Shown in pieces: positions 22,465 to 35,700 of a DNA stretch of 64,000 nucleotides (its first letter is position 1; each line of letters starts with the position of its first letter). The notes beneath the pieces are model-generated. The model was not told where the DNA came from. It searched no databases and was given only the letters and a program-made list of their open reading frames with translations. The stretch is taken from contig NC_057861.1 in the NCBI RefSeq assembly GCF_019393635.1, forward strand, positions 60,372,532 to 60,436,531, given 5' to 3'. This stretch comes from Dromiciops gliroides. Its lineage: Eukaryota; Chordata; Mammalia; Microbiotheria; Microbiotheriidae. The translations under genes and the position numbers were made by a program.

Positions 22465-23800
22465 TGGGAGGCAGTGTGAAGCATTCCAGAGCCACCTCTC
22501 TTCTTTTCTCTCTCTGTTGGTTTCACCTTTTCTTCTCTTCACCAACCTCCTCTGTTTCCGTTTCCAAGGAGCAAGTCACAACCTCAACACCTCAGGGCCC
22601 AGGCCCAGGCCCTGGTAGCCCTAAGCGTGAACACTACAGACGATGATGAATTATCTTCCTAGCCTTCCCTTTCTCCCTTTCTCCCTTTCACCCTTTCTGC
22701 CTTTCTCTCTTGGGCTTGGGAAAACTACCCTAACCAGGGTTGTGATAGTACAAAGAGGACATTTCTTCCTCATAGGTTCTAGGGCAGAACTCATACCCAT
22801 GAGCACCTTGAGTCTTGCTTTTGCCAGGAGGGAGAGGAGTTGGCATTGCTTCTTTCTGTCCTGTGCCAAGCAGATTAGAATCTGCAGAGAGCCATGGAGA
22901 ATAGTTCCTCTTTTGGGACCCCGAGGGCTGGAGCCGGAGCCAGAGCCAGAGCCAGGCTGTCAGTCTCCACTCGGTTAATTGTGTGTAGAATCCCAAAGCC
23001 CTTGTCTGTTTGCTGCCCTCAGGCACCAGGTGGTTAATAATAACAATATGGTTCTCCCCCTCCTTTGCCCCAGGTTGGCTGCATGATAGTCCTCACTACT
23101 TCTGACCTCTCCTCAAACCCCCAAACAACCCACCCTTTTCACACACTCCCAGGGCATCTTGTTTCATGGGGGAATCTGCCCTTCCCTACCCTCTTCCCTT
23201 CCTTCCTTTTCCCCTCTCTACCCTACTAGATGCCCACTCAAATGAGTGCATCATTCCCACGGTGCTTGCTCCAGGGCCCTCTGATGCCTGGTGTGGGGGC
23301 CAGCTTTGGCCTCAGGCCTTCCACAATGCCCAGGCTGGAGAGCACTGACAGCCTCCAATGCCACGGAAATCACTGGTGGGTCCCCACAAGCAGCCTGAGG
23401 CCCTGAGAGGGGTTTTCCCTGAGAAGAATTAAGCTCAGAGCTGACAGCTTTCTCCTGCCAAGTCATGTCCCCAAAGATCAGCAGGGGGTACTTTAGAGCC
23501 CCCCTCCCCTTCCCCTCCCCCCACCCCGGGATGGGACTCTGTTTTTCCCCTATCTCATCCCCCTCTTTCACTATTGCTTTTTATGTATAGCTTCCTAGAC
23601 CTTCCACTTTTTTTAAACTAGTTTTGTGTAGAGATAAGGAGCATTGATTTTTATTTTGGAGTCCTGGGCCAAGTAAAGCCGGGCGAGGCAATTGACCTTT
23701 TAACTTTTTTCAGTGGCCACATTCTGGTTATTAATGTACCTAGAAGTATGTAAATTAGATTAAATTTCTCTTCTGGAAACACTCTGGTAGCTGAGGTGTG
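22465..23800 (+). other. WIZ: WIZ 3' untranslated region
   Basis: About 1.3 kb of sequence follows the stop codon with no splice pattern or coding signature. It is C/T-rich in patches (22660-22700, 23160-23220). Confidence 0.65.
23759..23764 (+). terminator. WIZ: WIZ poly(A) signal ATTAAA
   Basis: ATTAAA followed about 30 bases later by a GT-rich tract (GTGTGTGTGCGTGTGTG, 23796-23828), the usual arrangement of cleavage signal and downstream element. Confidence 0.7.
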
Positions 23801-23828
23801 TGTGCGTGTGTGCGTGTGTGTATGTGTG
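23796..23828 (+). repeat. (GT)n repeat
   Basis: An imperfect GT dinucleotide run just downstream of the WIZ poly(A) signal. It may serve as the GU-rich downstream element. Confidence 0.85.
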
Positions 23829-23829
23829 T

Positions 23830-26200
23830 TTCTTCTATTGGGTAGGAAAAAGAAAAAAACATACCAAAGGGTCTTCTTTCTATAGCTAGTGAGTCCTTCA
23901 CTTGGATCTGAGGGTGGACAAGGAAGAAGTACTACATAGCTTGGGAAATGCAGCTGATGATCTTTACTATAGACTGGATAGAAAGTGGGACCCAGACCCC
24001 TAGGGGCCGTATGGACTCAAGTGCTCGAGGCCGTCAGAAGTGTGAAAGAGCTGCTGTAGTTTCTATGAGCGATGAAAGGAAAAGCCCAGAGGGTTTCTGT
24101 GCTATGGAAATGCCATCTTGTGGCAGAAGGGATCTGGCCAGTGGGCAGGAGAGCTGTGGTCACTTCACCTGAAGAAGGAAACACCCCCTCCTCCAGGGGG
24201 CTTATCTGAGTCTGTGAAGCCTAGTGCTCAGAAGGAAGTTAGCATTTCTGACTCACACAATTAGAGCTATGCAGCAATGGATGGAAAGGAAGTGACCAGC
24301 CTGCCGTCCCCAGAGGTGAGAGAGCAGCCTGCATCCCTGCGTAGTGGAAAGAACACTGGATTCGGAAGCCCAGCTTTGCTGCCTATTACCAGTATGACCT
24401 TGGGCGAGTTACAGTCCTACTTTAGACCTCAGTTTCTAATCTTTATTAGCACTGTACTTGGCACTTAGTAAGCCCTAAATAAAAGCTTTTCATTCATATG
24501 TAAAATGAGTGGGACTGGATGGTCTCCCAGGCCCTTTCCTGCTCTGGATTCTATTGTCTTCTATCTGGTGTCGGGTGCCTTGGAGGGGGAGGGGTTTTCT
24601 GCGGTTCATTCCTCTTTGAGCCTCCTTTGATTCTCTTCCCAAGTAGGGGAATTGGAAATGTGTTAACCCCTCTTGTTCTCATCTTACACCTTTGACTGCC
24701 TCCTGAAAGAATATCAGAAATACCAGGCAGGACCAGATTATGGAGTATGGGTGCCAAGGGATGGTTTTATGTGGTGGCTATCACTTCAAAAATGACTTCC
24801 TCTTGAAATAGTTTTTAAAGCCCTAATTATACTTTTTCCTGCCTATACCATTTTTCAAGATCCTAAAACCATTTTCCCTTCACTAAGTGTGCTATGACTT
24901 AGAGTATTAAATGGATTTAGATGAAAAGGGTTACCCTAGGGGAAAAAAGTAATTAATTTGCTCACAACACAATGTATTTACTGGGGTGCTCTTAGAATTC
25001 AGGCAGTTGTGACACTCCAAAATCCTCTAGTTACACATATGAGTCTCAGGATGTAAACCCCTGGGGTGGTATTTCTTGAACATTGATGATCCAGATTATC
25101 CTTCCTTATTGGTGAGAGATTTATTGCCTAGGACCAGGGGGATGGTGTAATTTAAACTTCTGGAAAGTAGAGGAAAGCTATTTTGAATTTTAGGAGTAAA
25201 CTACCATGTGTTAAGGAGATAGAGTTCCAGTCTAATAGGTACATTACAACAAAGTGACAAGGCAAATGGCTTTTGGACAGGACTTAATCATTTTCTTGAT
25301 GACATTGCCATCTACTTGAACTTTGGGAATCTCAAATAAACTGTCAAATGTATAATCTATTTGTTTAATCGAATTAGGAAGCTTTTCATTAAAAGCATAC
25401 ACTAGCATTTATGAATCACCTTAAGTGATTTCCACCTATGGTTCCAGCGAGGCAAAGTATAAAAAACAACTCTAGCTTTCACGGATCTCACCAGTGTAAT
25501 TGGGGAAAATAATAAATAGTGCTTTTTAACACTTGTAAAGTGCTTTACAGTTATCTCTTTATTCTCACAAACAACCCTGAGAGTAGGTGCAATTATCTCC
25601 ATTTAACTGGGACGGACACTTCAAATTGTAGGAAGGTTTTCTACCGAAATAGAGTATCTCAGACCAGTGAAATATCCTAGGCGGGAAAAATGGAACGAGC
25701 TGTTATTTCTGAGCCTTTGTGTTTCCCTCCTATAAAATGGGGCATGGGTTGATGTTTCCAGTTCTCTTAAGCTGTAATCTTTAGGCTTCTTGGATGCCAT
25801 GGAAAGAACTCTAGATTTTGGAGTTAAGGGTTCAACGCCGGTCTCAGTTCCCCTTGGCATTACCATGCACACTTTGGGAAGCCGGTTGCCTAGATGTCCT
25901 CTACGCTCTTTTCAATCCTTGATCTAGTTCATAATCTGGCACATAGGGGTCCTCTTAAAAGATGCATGAGAGAAAAAGGAAGGGGAATGACTGTGGCGGG
26001 AAAAGTTACTCGAGCTCCACAAAAGGGGTGGGGACTGCCCTGGTCCATTGGGTGGAGCCCCCCGGGAGGACTGGGGACCTGAAGAGAGTAGAGCAAGCGG
26101 ATGAGATGCTCATCCTTTCCCCAAAACGTCCCAGGCAGCTCGCAGAGCTTCGCAGAATAGGAGACTCAGCCCTTGAATTGAAAAGTGCCAGGAAGTCCTG
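23830..26200. other. WIZ-AKAP8L intergenic region
   Basis: No gene found. It holds a MIR-type copy at 24339-24550 that appears split by unrelated sequence (about 24445-24500), a second MIR-like fragment at 25797-25935 and AT-rich unique sequence at 24,780-25,620. Open frames are short and unconvincing. Confidence 0.6.
24339..24550 (+). repeat. MIR-type SINE, split
   Basis: GTAGTGGAAAGAACACTGGA head, TATGACCTTGGGCGAGTTAC core, and a THER1-like end (GGACTGGATGGTCTCC) separated by an L2-tail-like insert at about 24445-24500. Confidence 0.65.
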
Positions 26201-26533
26201 GAATCCTACCAGAAGCTAGGGCCGCTGTCCGCCCGTGCGGTCTGGCCTGGAGTGTGGCCTGACGCGGTCCGCCACCTACCGGACATGACGAGTAGGTTCT
26301 AGTTAGGAAAGGCCACCTAACGCTTTAGGCTAACCTATGCCCCGCCCCCGCAAGCCATTGGCTCTTCAATCTGACTACCATCTACGGAAGAGACGTCACG
26401 CCCTTCCCCCCACCTTTTACCCACTTCGAGTCTAGAGCGCATCGGATTTGCGTTTGTTAGGAGGGGCAGGGCTAACGAGGTCTTGTATTCCTGTAGGCCT
26501 CTCGGCCAATCACGGCCTACTAGACGCCGGAGC

Positions 26534-26555
26534 GGGGGGGGGGGGGGGGGGGGGG
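26534..26555 (+). repeat. Poly(G) run of 22
   Basis: Twenty-two consecutive G between CCAAT boxes of the AKAP8L promoter, about 230 bases before the start codon. Its exact length is not trustworthy in any assembly. Confidence 0.9.
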
Positions 26556-26783
26556 AGAAGGTCGCACACAGCTAACAGATTGGCAGATCTCGAACCACTG
26601 ACCTCGGAGGACAACCTGAAGCCTGTTGTTGACAGTCTCGGCAGCCAATAGCGTTGGCAGATTTGAACACAGTGACCAATTCAGGCGGCGGAGGCGGAGC
26701 CTTGGTGGGGGAGGGGAGAGTGGAGCACAAGAGGCCGCGAGGCAGAGGAGCAGCTGTGGAGATTTCCGGAGCAATTGGCCGCT

Positions 26784-26796
26784 ATGAGTTACACAG
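26784..26796 (+). CDS. AKAP8L: AKAP8L exon 1 (13 coding nt)
   Basis: ATG AGT TAC ACA G followed by donor gtaagg at 26797. Encodes MSYT plus the first base of Gly. Joins exon 2 to give MSYTGFVQGSETT, identical in pattern to the human N terminus. Confidence 0.92.
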
Positions 26797-29700
26797 GTAA
26801 GGACCGTCCTGTTTGAGGAGAACCAGGACCGAAGAGGTGAACCGTAGCTCCGGCAAACTGCCCGGAGTCTCGAGGAATAAGGCCCCCCGGGTCCGGTCCG
26901 AGGCTTAAGATGGCGCCCGTGCCCACTTTTCGACCTTTCCCCGCATCCCCCCGAGCGCCCTAGCCTTTGGCTAGTCGGACCGTAGCCCTTCATAGGAAGC
27001 CCGGCTTCGGTGACGCCATCCGGCCCTTCATGGTCTCTCGAGGGTTGGGCCTCGTTTCTCTCTGGGGACTGTGCTCTTCAAAGGAGAGCGAAGACTCAGG
27101 AGTCAGAAGACCCGGGTTCAAATTCTGACTCCTTGATTTGCTGTCTGGACGACCTTGGGCAAGTCCCTGAAACCTCTCAGTTTCCCCTTCTGTAGAACTG
27201 GGGGAGGGGAAGGCGGTGTGTCGGACCAGAAGGAGGCGCTTGGGCGTCGGGTGGGATTTTAACTCCCGGGACCTTGGAAGGAGCAGAGCTGGGGGCCGGG
27301 ACTCGGGTTCTCTGCGGACCTGCAGATCCAAGGGTCAGCCGGCAGCAAGTACTTAAGGAACTGGGGCAGGAGATGCTTGGGGGGGGGGGGAGGCGTTGGG
27401 GGGGGTGGCTGTAAGCCTCTGCCTGTTCTGGACGCCGACACTCCCACCCCCACCGGAGCAGACGGCGCGGTGGGCAGAGGGAAGACCGCTGCCCCGACTC
27501 GCCAGGCTCCTTTATAAGACGCGAGGGTTGTCTGTCCATTTCCTTGGGTGATCCGTGTGATGCTTGGAAGCAGCTTCGGTTGCCGGGTGACAAGGCACTC
27601 CCTGCACCCTTAGAAATTGTGATAGAATCCGTCGTGCCCCGGGCCTCCTTCCACCCCCATGTTTATCTCTGTGCTGTTCGTGGCCGACTAGGCAGGACCC
27701 TTAGATTTGGCAGCCTTTGGGGACTCGGGGGGCAGCTTTGAGACTGGGAAGTTAGCAAAGCAGGAAAAGAGACCGAAGGAACCATGGCGCTGTAGTAGAG
27801 AGGACACACGATGAAGAGGCACCCATCTCATGAAACTGGCATTTTAAAGCCAGAAGGGACTCAAAAAGTGGCCATCCAAGATTAGAGATTTAGGACTGCA
27901 GAGCACCTTAGAGTTCGTCTCTAGACAGGGCTTCTAAAACTTTTTTCCACTCAAGATCCTTTTCGCTGGAGAAATTTTTCCTCGACCCTCGGTACGTGGG
28001 TTATGTAAAATAGGTATACATAACTTTTGACTGTTGCCAAAATTTTTCGAGACCACCCCCTCCCCCCCAATTCAGTTATGCGACACAGTTTAAAAAGCTT
28101 TGGGTTCTAGAGGCTACTTACTGCGTTTACCCGGATCTGAGGAAGTAAGACATGACCTAGTCAGAAGTGTAAAATATCCAAAGTTCACTGGCAGGTTGAT
28201 GGCAGAGCTGGGATTGGTCCAGTACTTTAGTTTAACCAATGGAAAAATAGGGCCAGAGAAGTTATGACCTCTTCTTAAATGTCCCAGTAGGACAATATAT
28301 GTCTAAGTCCATTTAAGTCACCCCTAAAAACTAATTTGGGGAGGAGTAGGTGATAGTTGTGCCAAACAAGTTACTGTGAAATTAGAAATATTAGGCATTT
28401 AAGTTAAAATGTTAGATGGTATGTTTTTAAAGTGCAGAAAATTTGAGTGGATCTTGACAATCAGTACCAGTGGCTCTCTCTTTTACAACACCAAGATCAA
28501 AATATTAAATGTTTGTCTGGCCTTTAAAAGCCCTTAATAACAACCTGACCGATGTTCTAGACTTATTCCTCCCATCCCCCAGGTATTTTGGAATCCCATG
28601 ACTTTGACTTCCTTGCTGGTCCTCCTACAAAACACTCCAACTTTGCAATTTTACTGCATGTCACCCATTCCTGCAGTTTCCCCATATCTTCTCTTGTCTC
28701 CCTTAAGGTCTCAGCTAAAATCCCACCTTCTACAAGAAGCCTTTCTTGATCCTCCTTAATACCAGCATCTCCCTTCCTAATATCTCCAGTTTAGCTTATA
28801 TTTTTGTTTGTTTATAGAAGTTTGCATGTTGTTTCCCTCATTAGACAAAACTTCTGGACAGCAATGGCTGTCTTTTTAGTTGTTTCCCTCCTTCCCTAGC
28901 CCTCCCCCCCGCCCCTCCCCCCTTTATATTCTTAGTTTTAGCACTGTACCTGGCACATAGTAGGCCATTAATGCTTGTTGAAATGACTCGAATCAACAAG
29001 CATCAGTTAATTGATTTTCATATGCTAGACTCTGTGCTAGGGATACAAAGGGGAAAACTGTCTCTGTCCTAAAAAGAGTTAACATTCTAATGGGCAAAGT
29101 GTGTGAGTGAATACACATACTGTAGATGATTATAAATAAAAGCAACTGATTTCGATCGTATCTACTGTGCAGTTATTTTTGTGTGGCAAAGTTAATGAAG
29201 TACTGGTTTGGTTTTCCTAGTTCATTTAATATGTTTTTATAGAAAGAGGAAGGAATTTTCAGAGTCTTGGAAACAAATTTTGCACAAACACTTCTGGTCT
29301 TGAGGGCAGATTTTGTTTGCTGATGCTTATTTACACAATTAAACTGAGTTCATTGTAATTCTTTTTACTTTATTCACCATCTTTTACCCTTCCTCTTCTG
29401 ACCTGCTGGAGGACTTTGAAAACCAAATTACTTCCAACCTTTGTGGCTCCACCACTTCTGAAAGAAAGGTTTTGTTTGGCTTTTTGATCATGAGAAAATT
29501 GCTGGTGCCCTTATTAAAGTTTTAATATATGTAAGGAAGACATGACTGAGTGGACAGAGCCTATTTTGGAGTAAGACTGGAGTTCAGTAGTATAACCAAC
29601 AGTTAGTTCCCTACTGTACAAAAACAAATTGTGTTCAAGTCTTAGTGCTAGGTGTTGGTGCTGGGTTAAATAAAACATGCTCCCTTGCTTGACCTTAAAG

Positions 29701-32700
29701 AGCACACAATCCATGGGGATTTGAGTTTGTTAAAACAATACCATGATATTACACCTCATTCAATAAATATTTTCTTATTATAATCTTTCCGTGAGATATT
29801 TTATAAATAGACTCTAATAGGCCAGGTGTTAGCTCCAGCTCATTCACAGTACTCCATGCCAGGATTAGCCCTTAAATACTTAAGAACAGTTGACTATAAT
29901 ATATGAATGTAGCTCAGTTAATAATATCAATCACATTTCTAGACAAAGGGACAACTATTGAATAAATAGATTTAAACAAAGTCATACTAATGAGTTTACT
30001 GAAGTTATTTCAAGCACTTGGATTCACCAAACATTATTATTATTGTTGTTTGTTTGTTTGGGGGGGGCGGTTTGTGGGGCAATGGGGGTTAAGTGACTTG
30101 CCCAGGGTCACACAGCTAGCAAGTGTCAAGTGTCTGAGGCCAAATTTGAACTCAGGTCCTCCTGAATCCAAGGCTGGTGCTTTATCCACTGTGCCACCTA
30201 GCTGGCCCTTCACCAAACATTATTGTAGTGACACTTCAGATTTTAAAAGCAATGGCATTTTCTACAGATTTAAATAAACTATTTTCTTTTGGATTAAGTT
30301 GAAAATTTATGGGGGGGGATTGAAAAAGGCAGTAACATTTACACAGTTATCAACAAATAAAAAAGAGACTATTTGCATCTCATATTGATCTGGTTGAATA
30401 TATTTTTTTCTCACAGATTTATAACAAAATAGTTTAAAATGTAAAAACCTATTTGTTGAACTTGTTGAAATGCATATATTTGTTTAAAGTCAAGAACTCG
30501 GGATACTGGTGTTTCTGGTCATCTTCCTCTACCAACCTCCTAAGTAAATGAGTATACATGACCATGTATTTAATTGACACTAGCTGTGTGACCCATGGCA
30601 AGTCACTTAACCCTCATTGCCCTGCCCCCCAAAAGAAAAAGTCATTAGTAGGAATGTGCAATAACATTTAATAGTTTGATTCTCTAGTGATTTTACAGAT
30701 GTTAGCTTGTTATTTTTGCTAAATAAAGTAAGCATATCATTGAAAGATTTTTTGATCTGGAAGGATCTGAGTACCAACCTGTACATATATGCCCTTTATA
30801 CACCATCTTTTTTATTTGTTTGAAATATCTCCAGTGATAACATCCTCTAACTCAAAGCAACCCATGTCAATTTTGGACGGCTCTTATTGGCCAGAAATTT
30901 TTCATTTGTAATGAAGGGAAATCACTTTTGTAATTTCCATCCATTATTCCTATGTCTACCTTTTGTGGCCCAGCAAAACAAGTCTTACATCTTCCTTAAA
31001 ATAAAAATTATAATTCTCCTTTTCTGGCCTGAATATTCCAGTTCCTTCATATGACATGATTTCAAATTATAACATTGTTTACTACTGTATCTACCAAATT
31101 AATTTGAAAAATACTTTTAAAATGCAGGCACCCCTCCACTCTTTTGTGGGGGGTAGGGGTGGACAATGAGGGTTAAGTGACTTGCCCAGGGTCACACAGC
31201 TAGCAAGTGTCAAGTGTCTGAGGCCAGTTTTGAACTCAGGTCCTCCTGAATCCAGGGTCGGTGCTTTATCCACTGCACCACCTAGCTGCCTCACCTCTAC
31301 TCTTAAAAAATATTGTAAAGTATCTACTTTCTGATTGAAATCTACTTTTATAGTGAGGTCATTTTATAAACAAGAATGTATTTATAGGAAAAAAATCATT
31401 AAATTTGAGTCTTTCTCCTTAATAATTTAAGTGAAATTCCTTTATTGATATGAAGGAAGATCTATGTGTGTGGTGTGTGTGTGTGGGGGGGTGGTTATCA
31501 ATTCCATGCATTTTTCTTGAGTGATAATGCCACTATGTGTTTCTAGGGTTTGTCCAAGGATCAGAAACAACTCTGCAATCCACATTTTCTGATACTACTG
31601 CCCAGCCCACATGTGACTATGGTAAGTCTAGATTTCTCATATTCAGACGGGGAAGAAAAGTGACAGAGTTTGGGATTTGGTGGCAAAGGACAGCAGATGC
31701 CCATTACTTCTTTGGCCACATTAAACTTTCTGCATATAATGCCTAGCTGTGTAAGTAGTCTTAAGGTTTTAGTTAGAAATTTTATGCTTCTGTGTTGGAG
31801 AATTGTAGGAAATATGTTAGCATACATAAGATGGAAATCCTTGATTCCCCTCTGCTTCTGCCAGCCTCCGGGTCTGTATTTGATACATCAAGCAAGGTAG
31901 GAAAGGATGTCCTTCAAAGTGTTTCTATTAAATATAGGACAATATCAGGGTAGTCTTTCAGAAAATCAGCATAGGGGAATGAGGTGATCAGTTAAAGTTT
32001 AGGGGATTGCTTCCAGCAGACACCAAACAGATTTTGCCCAAGGTAGCAGACTGACTTCTTGAAATGGAGGCTGCTGTTTTAAATCTTGGACAAGGCATTT
32101 AACTTCCTGTGCCTTGGTTTCCTTTTCTGTAAAATGAAGTAAAGGGGCCAGATGGCCTTTTAGAGCTAGAGCTGGACGGAACCTCAGATCCTATGATCCA
32201 AGCTAGTTACCTTCTGAAACACTTCTAAAATTGTTTCATAAACTTAGGGTTGTCCAGCCGTGCCAAACCATTGGAGCTCTTTTCACTGCATTTTGGACAT
32301 AGTCTAGATAGAATTCTGGATTATGAATTCTCTTCTGCTAGGGTACAGTGGTTGCATTCTTGTTCAAATGTAGATCAATTCCCTAATAGTTTTTTTAGTA
32401 GTCACATGATTGGCTCTTTACCCCAGTTTCTGCTTGTGAAGTTGATATTTTTAAAAAGCTAAATATTTATATTAATGGGTCCTTGATTGCATCAATGTGG
32501 GTATTTTCACTGGTACCCATTGCAAATCCATCATGCCTTCTCATTCTGAGAATTTTCTGTCCATATCTCCTAGCTAGAACCTTGTACCTGCCCCTGAGAT
32601 AGGAGCTCGAATGGGTGAACTTTTATTAATGAAAGTAGGTATTTTTAGAGTGCTTTGCTTCAGCTTGCCACGATTCATTTTCATTTGCCCGAACCTGAGT

Positions 32701-35700
32701 CTCCAGAATTTCCTAGGTCTTTTCCTCAACTCTTCCCTTCCCTTCCCTTATTGGAGTATAAACCCTGAAGGCAGGGAGCTGTCCTGTATGCTCGCACGCC
32801 TAACACTGTTACTGTGCCCATGCTTTTTGTTCACTGTCATTAGTAATCTTTTACAGAAGCTTTAGACAGTGCTTAGGAAACCTTCCTCCCCCCATAATAC
32901 TTAGAGAATATGTGGCCTATCCTTTGATGATCCCTATGATCTTGGTACAGGAAGCACCTTACTTCCCTTTCTATACTTAGACATAGACTTAGAGTTGAAG
33001 TGACCTCAGAAGTCATCCAGCCCCAAGGAAAGAATGACTCATTTGAGGTCTCACAGTTAATGAGTCCAGTATTTGAACTGAGGCTTTTCTGACCTAAAGT
33101 ACAGTCTTTTCACTTGTACCATGCATGCTTCTGTTTCTAGTTCTGCCATAGGATTTAGGGGTTAAAAGGATGTTGGGGTCATCTAGTCAGAATCTCAGAT
33201 TTGGAAAACCCCAGAGACCATTTTGCCTAACCTACATACACACAAAGGCACTGTCTCCCAACCCTGCATTTTCACTGATTGTCCTCCATGCCTGGAATTC
33301 ATTCCTTCCTTCTCTATCTCCTGGTTTCTTTCTAGTCCCACCTTTTACAAGAATCTTTTCCCAGTTCTCCTTAATGCTAGTATATCGATGATTCTCTTAT
33401 TTATCCTGTATACATCTAATAATAGTTTATATACATACACACATAGCTTACTATATGACAGGCACTGTGCTAAGTGCTTTACATTTATTATCTCAATAGA
33501 GCCTCACAACAACCCTAGGAGGTTGGTGCTGTTGTTATTGTTCAGTCCTTTCAGTGGTAACCAACTCTCAATGACCTCATTTGGGTTTTTCTTGGCAAAG
33601 GATAGTGGAGTGGTTTGCTATTTCCTATCTCTATCAAGCATTTTCAGATGAGGGAAACTGAGGTCAACAGAGGCTAAGTGACTTGCCCAAGGTCGCATAG
33701 CTAGTAAGTGGATCAGGAGTCCAAATTTAAACTGAGTCTTCCTGATTTCCAGGCCCTGCAGTCTAACCACTGCACTACCTAGCTCCTTGGTTTGTCTGTA
33801 GTTGTTTGTTTGCATGCATATGTCTTCCCCATTAGACCGTGAGCTCCTTGGGAAACAAGAACTGTTTGTCCTCTCTTTGTATCTCCTGTGCTTAGGCAGT
33901 TTCTGGCACATAGGCACTTAAGATTGTTGATCTGACAAATAAGACATCCATTCTTAGGTATATTTAATAAGTTAGTTGTCTAGCCTTTGCTGAAAAATCT
34001 CTAGTGATTGGGTATCATTCTCTGCCCAAGGCAGACCATTCCATTCCAATTTTGGATAGTTCTAATTGTTAGGAAATTTTTATCAAGCCTAAATTTACTT
34101 CCTTTGTAACTTCACTCCTCTATTCCTACAGCTCTGGGGTTAGGCCAGAACAAGTCTAATCCTATTAGCATAGAACAACTCAGAAAAACACTGGGAACGC
34201 TCTTGTGGGCCATTCCCTCCCCCTTAACTCCATTTGTCTTTTCTTTGGTCTCCCCTATTTTCTTTTTTTTTTTTCTTTTTTGGTGAGGCAGTTGGGTGTA
34301 GCGACTTGCCCAGGGTCACCACCAGCTAGTAAGTGTCAAGCGTCCTGAGGTCAAATTTGAACTCAGGGTCCTCCTGAATCCAGGCCGGTGCCTCTATCCT
34401 CTGTGCCACCTAGCTGCCCACTTCCCTGTTTTCTAAAACTGATCTTCACAGATCATGAACTCTAGTTCTTAACTATCATTTGTGCCCTACTCTGGACACT
34501 CCTGAAATGTCACCCCGAACAGAATGCCATTCTGGAAGTGGCCAGCCAGGACGAGTTGGTTGATTATCCTTTGTTCCTGAAGAGGACAAATGCCATCACT
34601 CTGTTGGCATCAGTCAGAACAATACAAGCTCGTTCTCTGAAAGTTCTACTACACACTTGGACATAAATAGTCCATATAAACATTTGAAGTGGCGATATGC
34701 ATCTTATGTTTTCTTTTGAGATACTATGATTGTGCTTTGCTCACAGAGCACGGCACCCTTCTCTGATGAAGGAAAGGCGGTACTGCCGGAAGTCCTGTGC
34801 CAATGTCTCCTATGTCTCATAATCTGTTCCAAAGTTCTTTAGAAGAGAAATTAAGAGTGTTCTTCTATCAGTTCTCTAACCTCCAAGTGAATGCTTGCCC
34901 TTGTGTTCACTTTCTATAAAATAGTATTTTTTAAAAACTCAAGTGTAATACTTTCCATTGATCCTATATATTTGATTTTAGATTAGACCAATCTTTAGCC
35001 TTTCATGATCTTTTCAGATTTTAAATCTGGCATATAATATATTAAGTAGTTAGCCCTTCTACTTTGTGTAAGCATGCCATCTATACTTTTATCCATAATA
35101 AATTGCCAATGATATTAAACAAGTCAAAGCTATATAGAAATCCCTGAGTATTCCATTGGATACATCATCGGTCTGGATGGATGTCTGACTATTCACCAGT
35201 TCTTTCAGAACATTCAATCATTTCATTTCAGACAAGTGACTTGAAAATTATTGAAGGCAACAAGATGTTTCTTAATCGTTCTTTGTTTATCAGTTCCTAT
35301 TATCTATTTCTATTCTGTCCTTCCCAGTCGAAAGTTCACTTTCCTTGGAATATAAAAGTAACAAAATATGACTTGGACAGCTCTTCCTCATCTGTCCTTA
35401 GTTTAGAGTTGTTCCTGACCTTTTTTTAGAGCTGCTTTTTTTCCCTATGAAGCTTTAAAAAAACAAAACAAAACCCCAAACCCTTTTTTTATTCTTACTC
35501 TGTCTTCATCCTCAACTCATTTTGAACTTCAGCATTCTGTGTGCCAGGCACTTTGCTAAGTTTGGGTAATACAAAGAGGTCAAACACAGCCCTCAAGGCT
35601 TATAAGCTAATGGGGGAGACAACATGCAAAAAGATATATACAAAGTGAGCTATATATTGAATAAATTAAAAAAAAAAACAAAAGAGGAAAGGCACTAGAA

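Larger units (their letters stand above)
26250..27750 (+). promoter_or_regulatory. AKAP8L: AKAP8L CpG-island promoter
   Basis: A TATA-less, CpG-rich region surrounds the AKAP8L start. Elements seen: an ETS-type CGGAAG (26385-26390) next to a CRE-like GACGTCAC (26392-26399); CCAAT boxes at 26506-26510, 26645-26649 and 26676-26680, plus inverted ones (ATTGG) at 26357-26361 and 26579-26583. A G22 homopolymer (26534-26555) sits among them. Multiple CCAAT boxes suggest NF-Y control. The start site itself is unknown. Confidence 0.75.

Noticed and set aside
33223-33651. 142-codon open frame on the + strand
   Set aside because: It is made of L2 and SINE sequence joined by chance.
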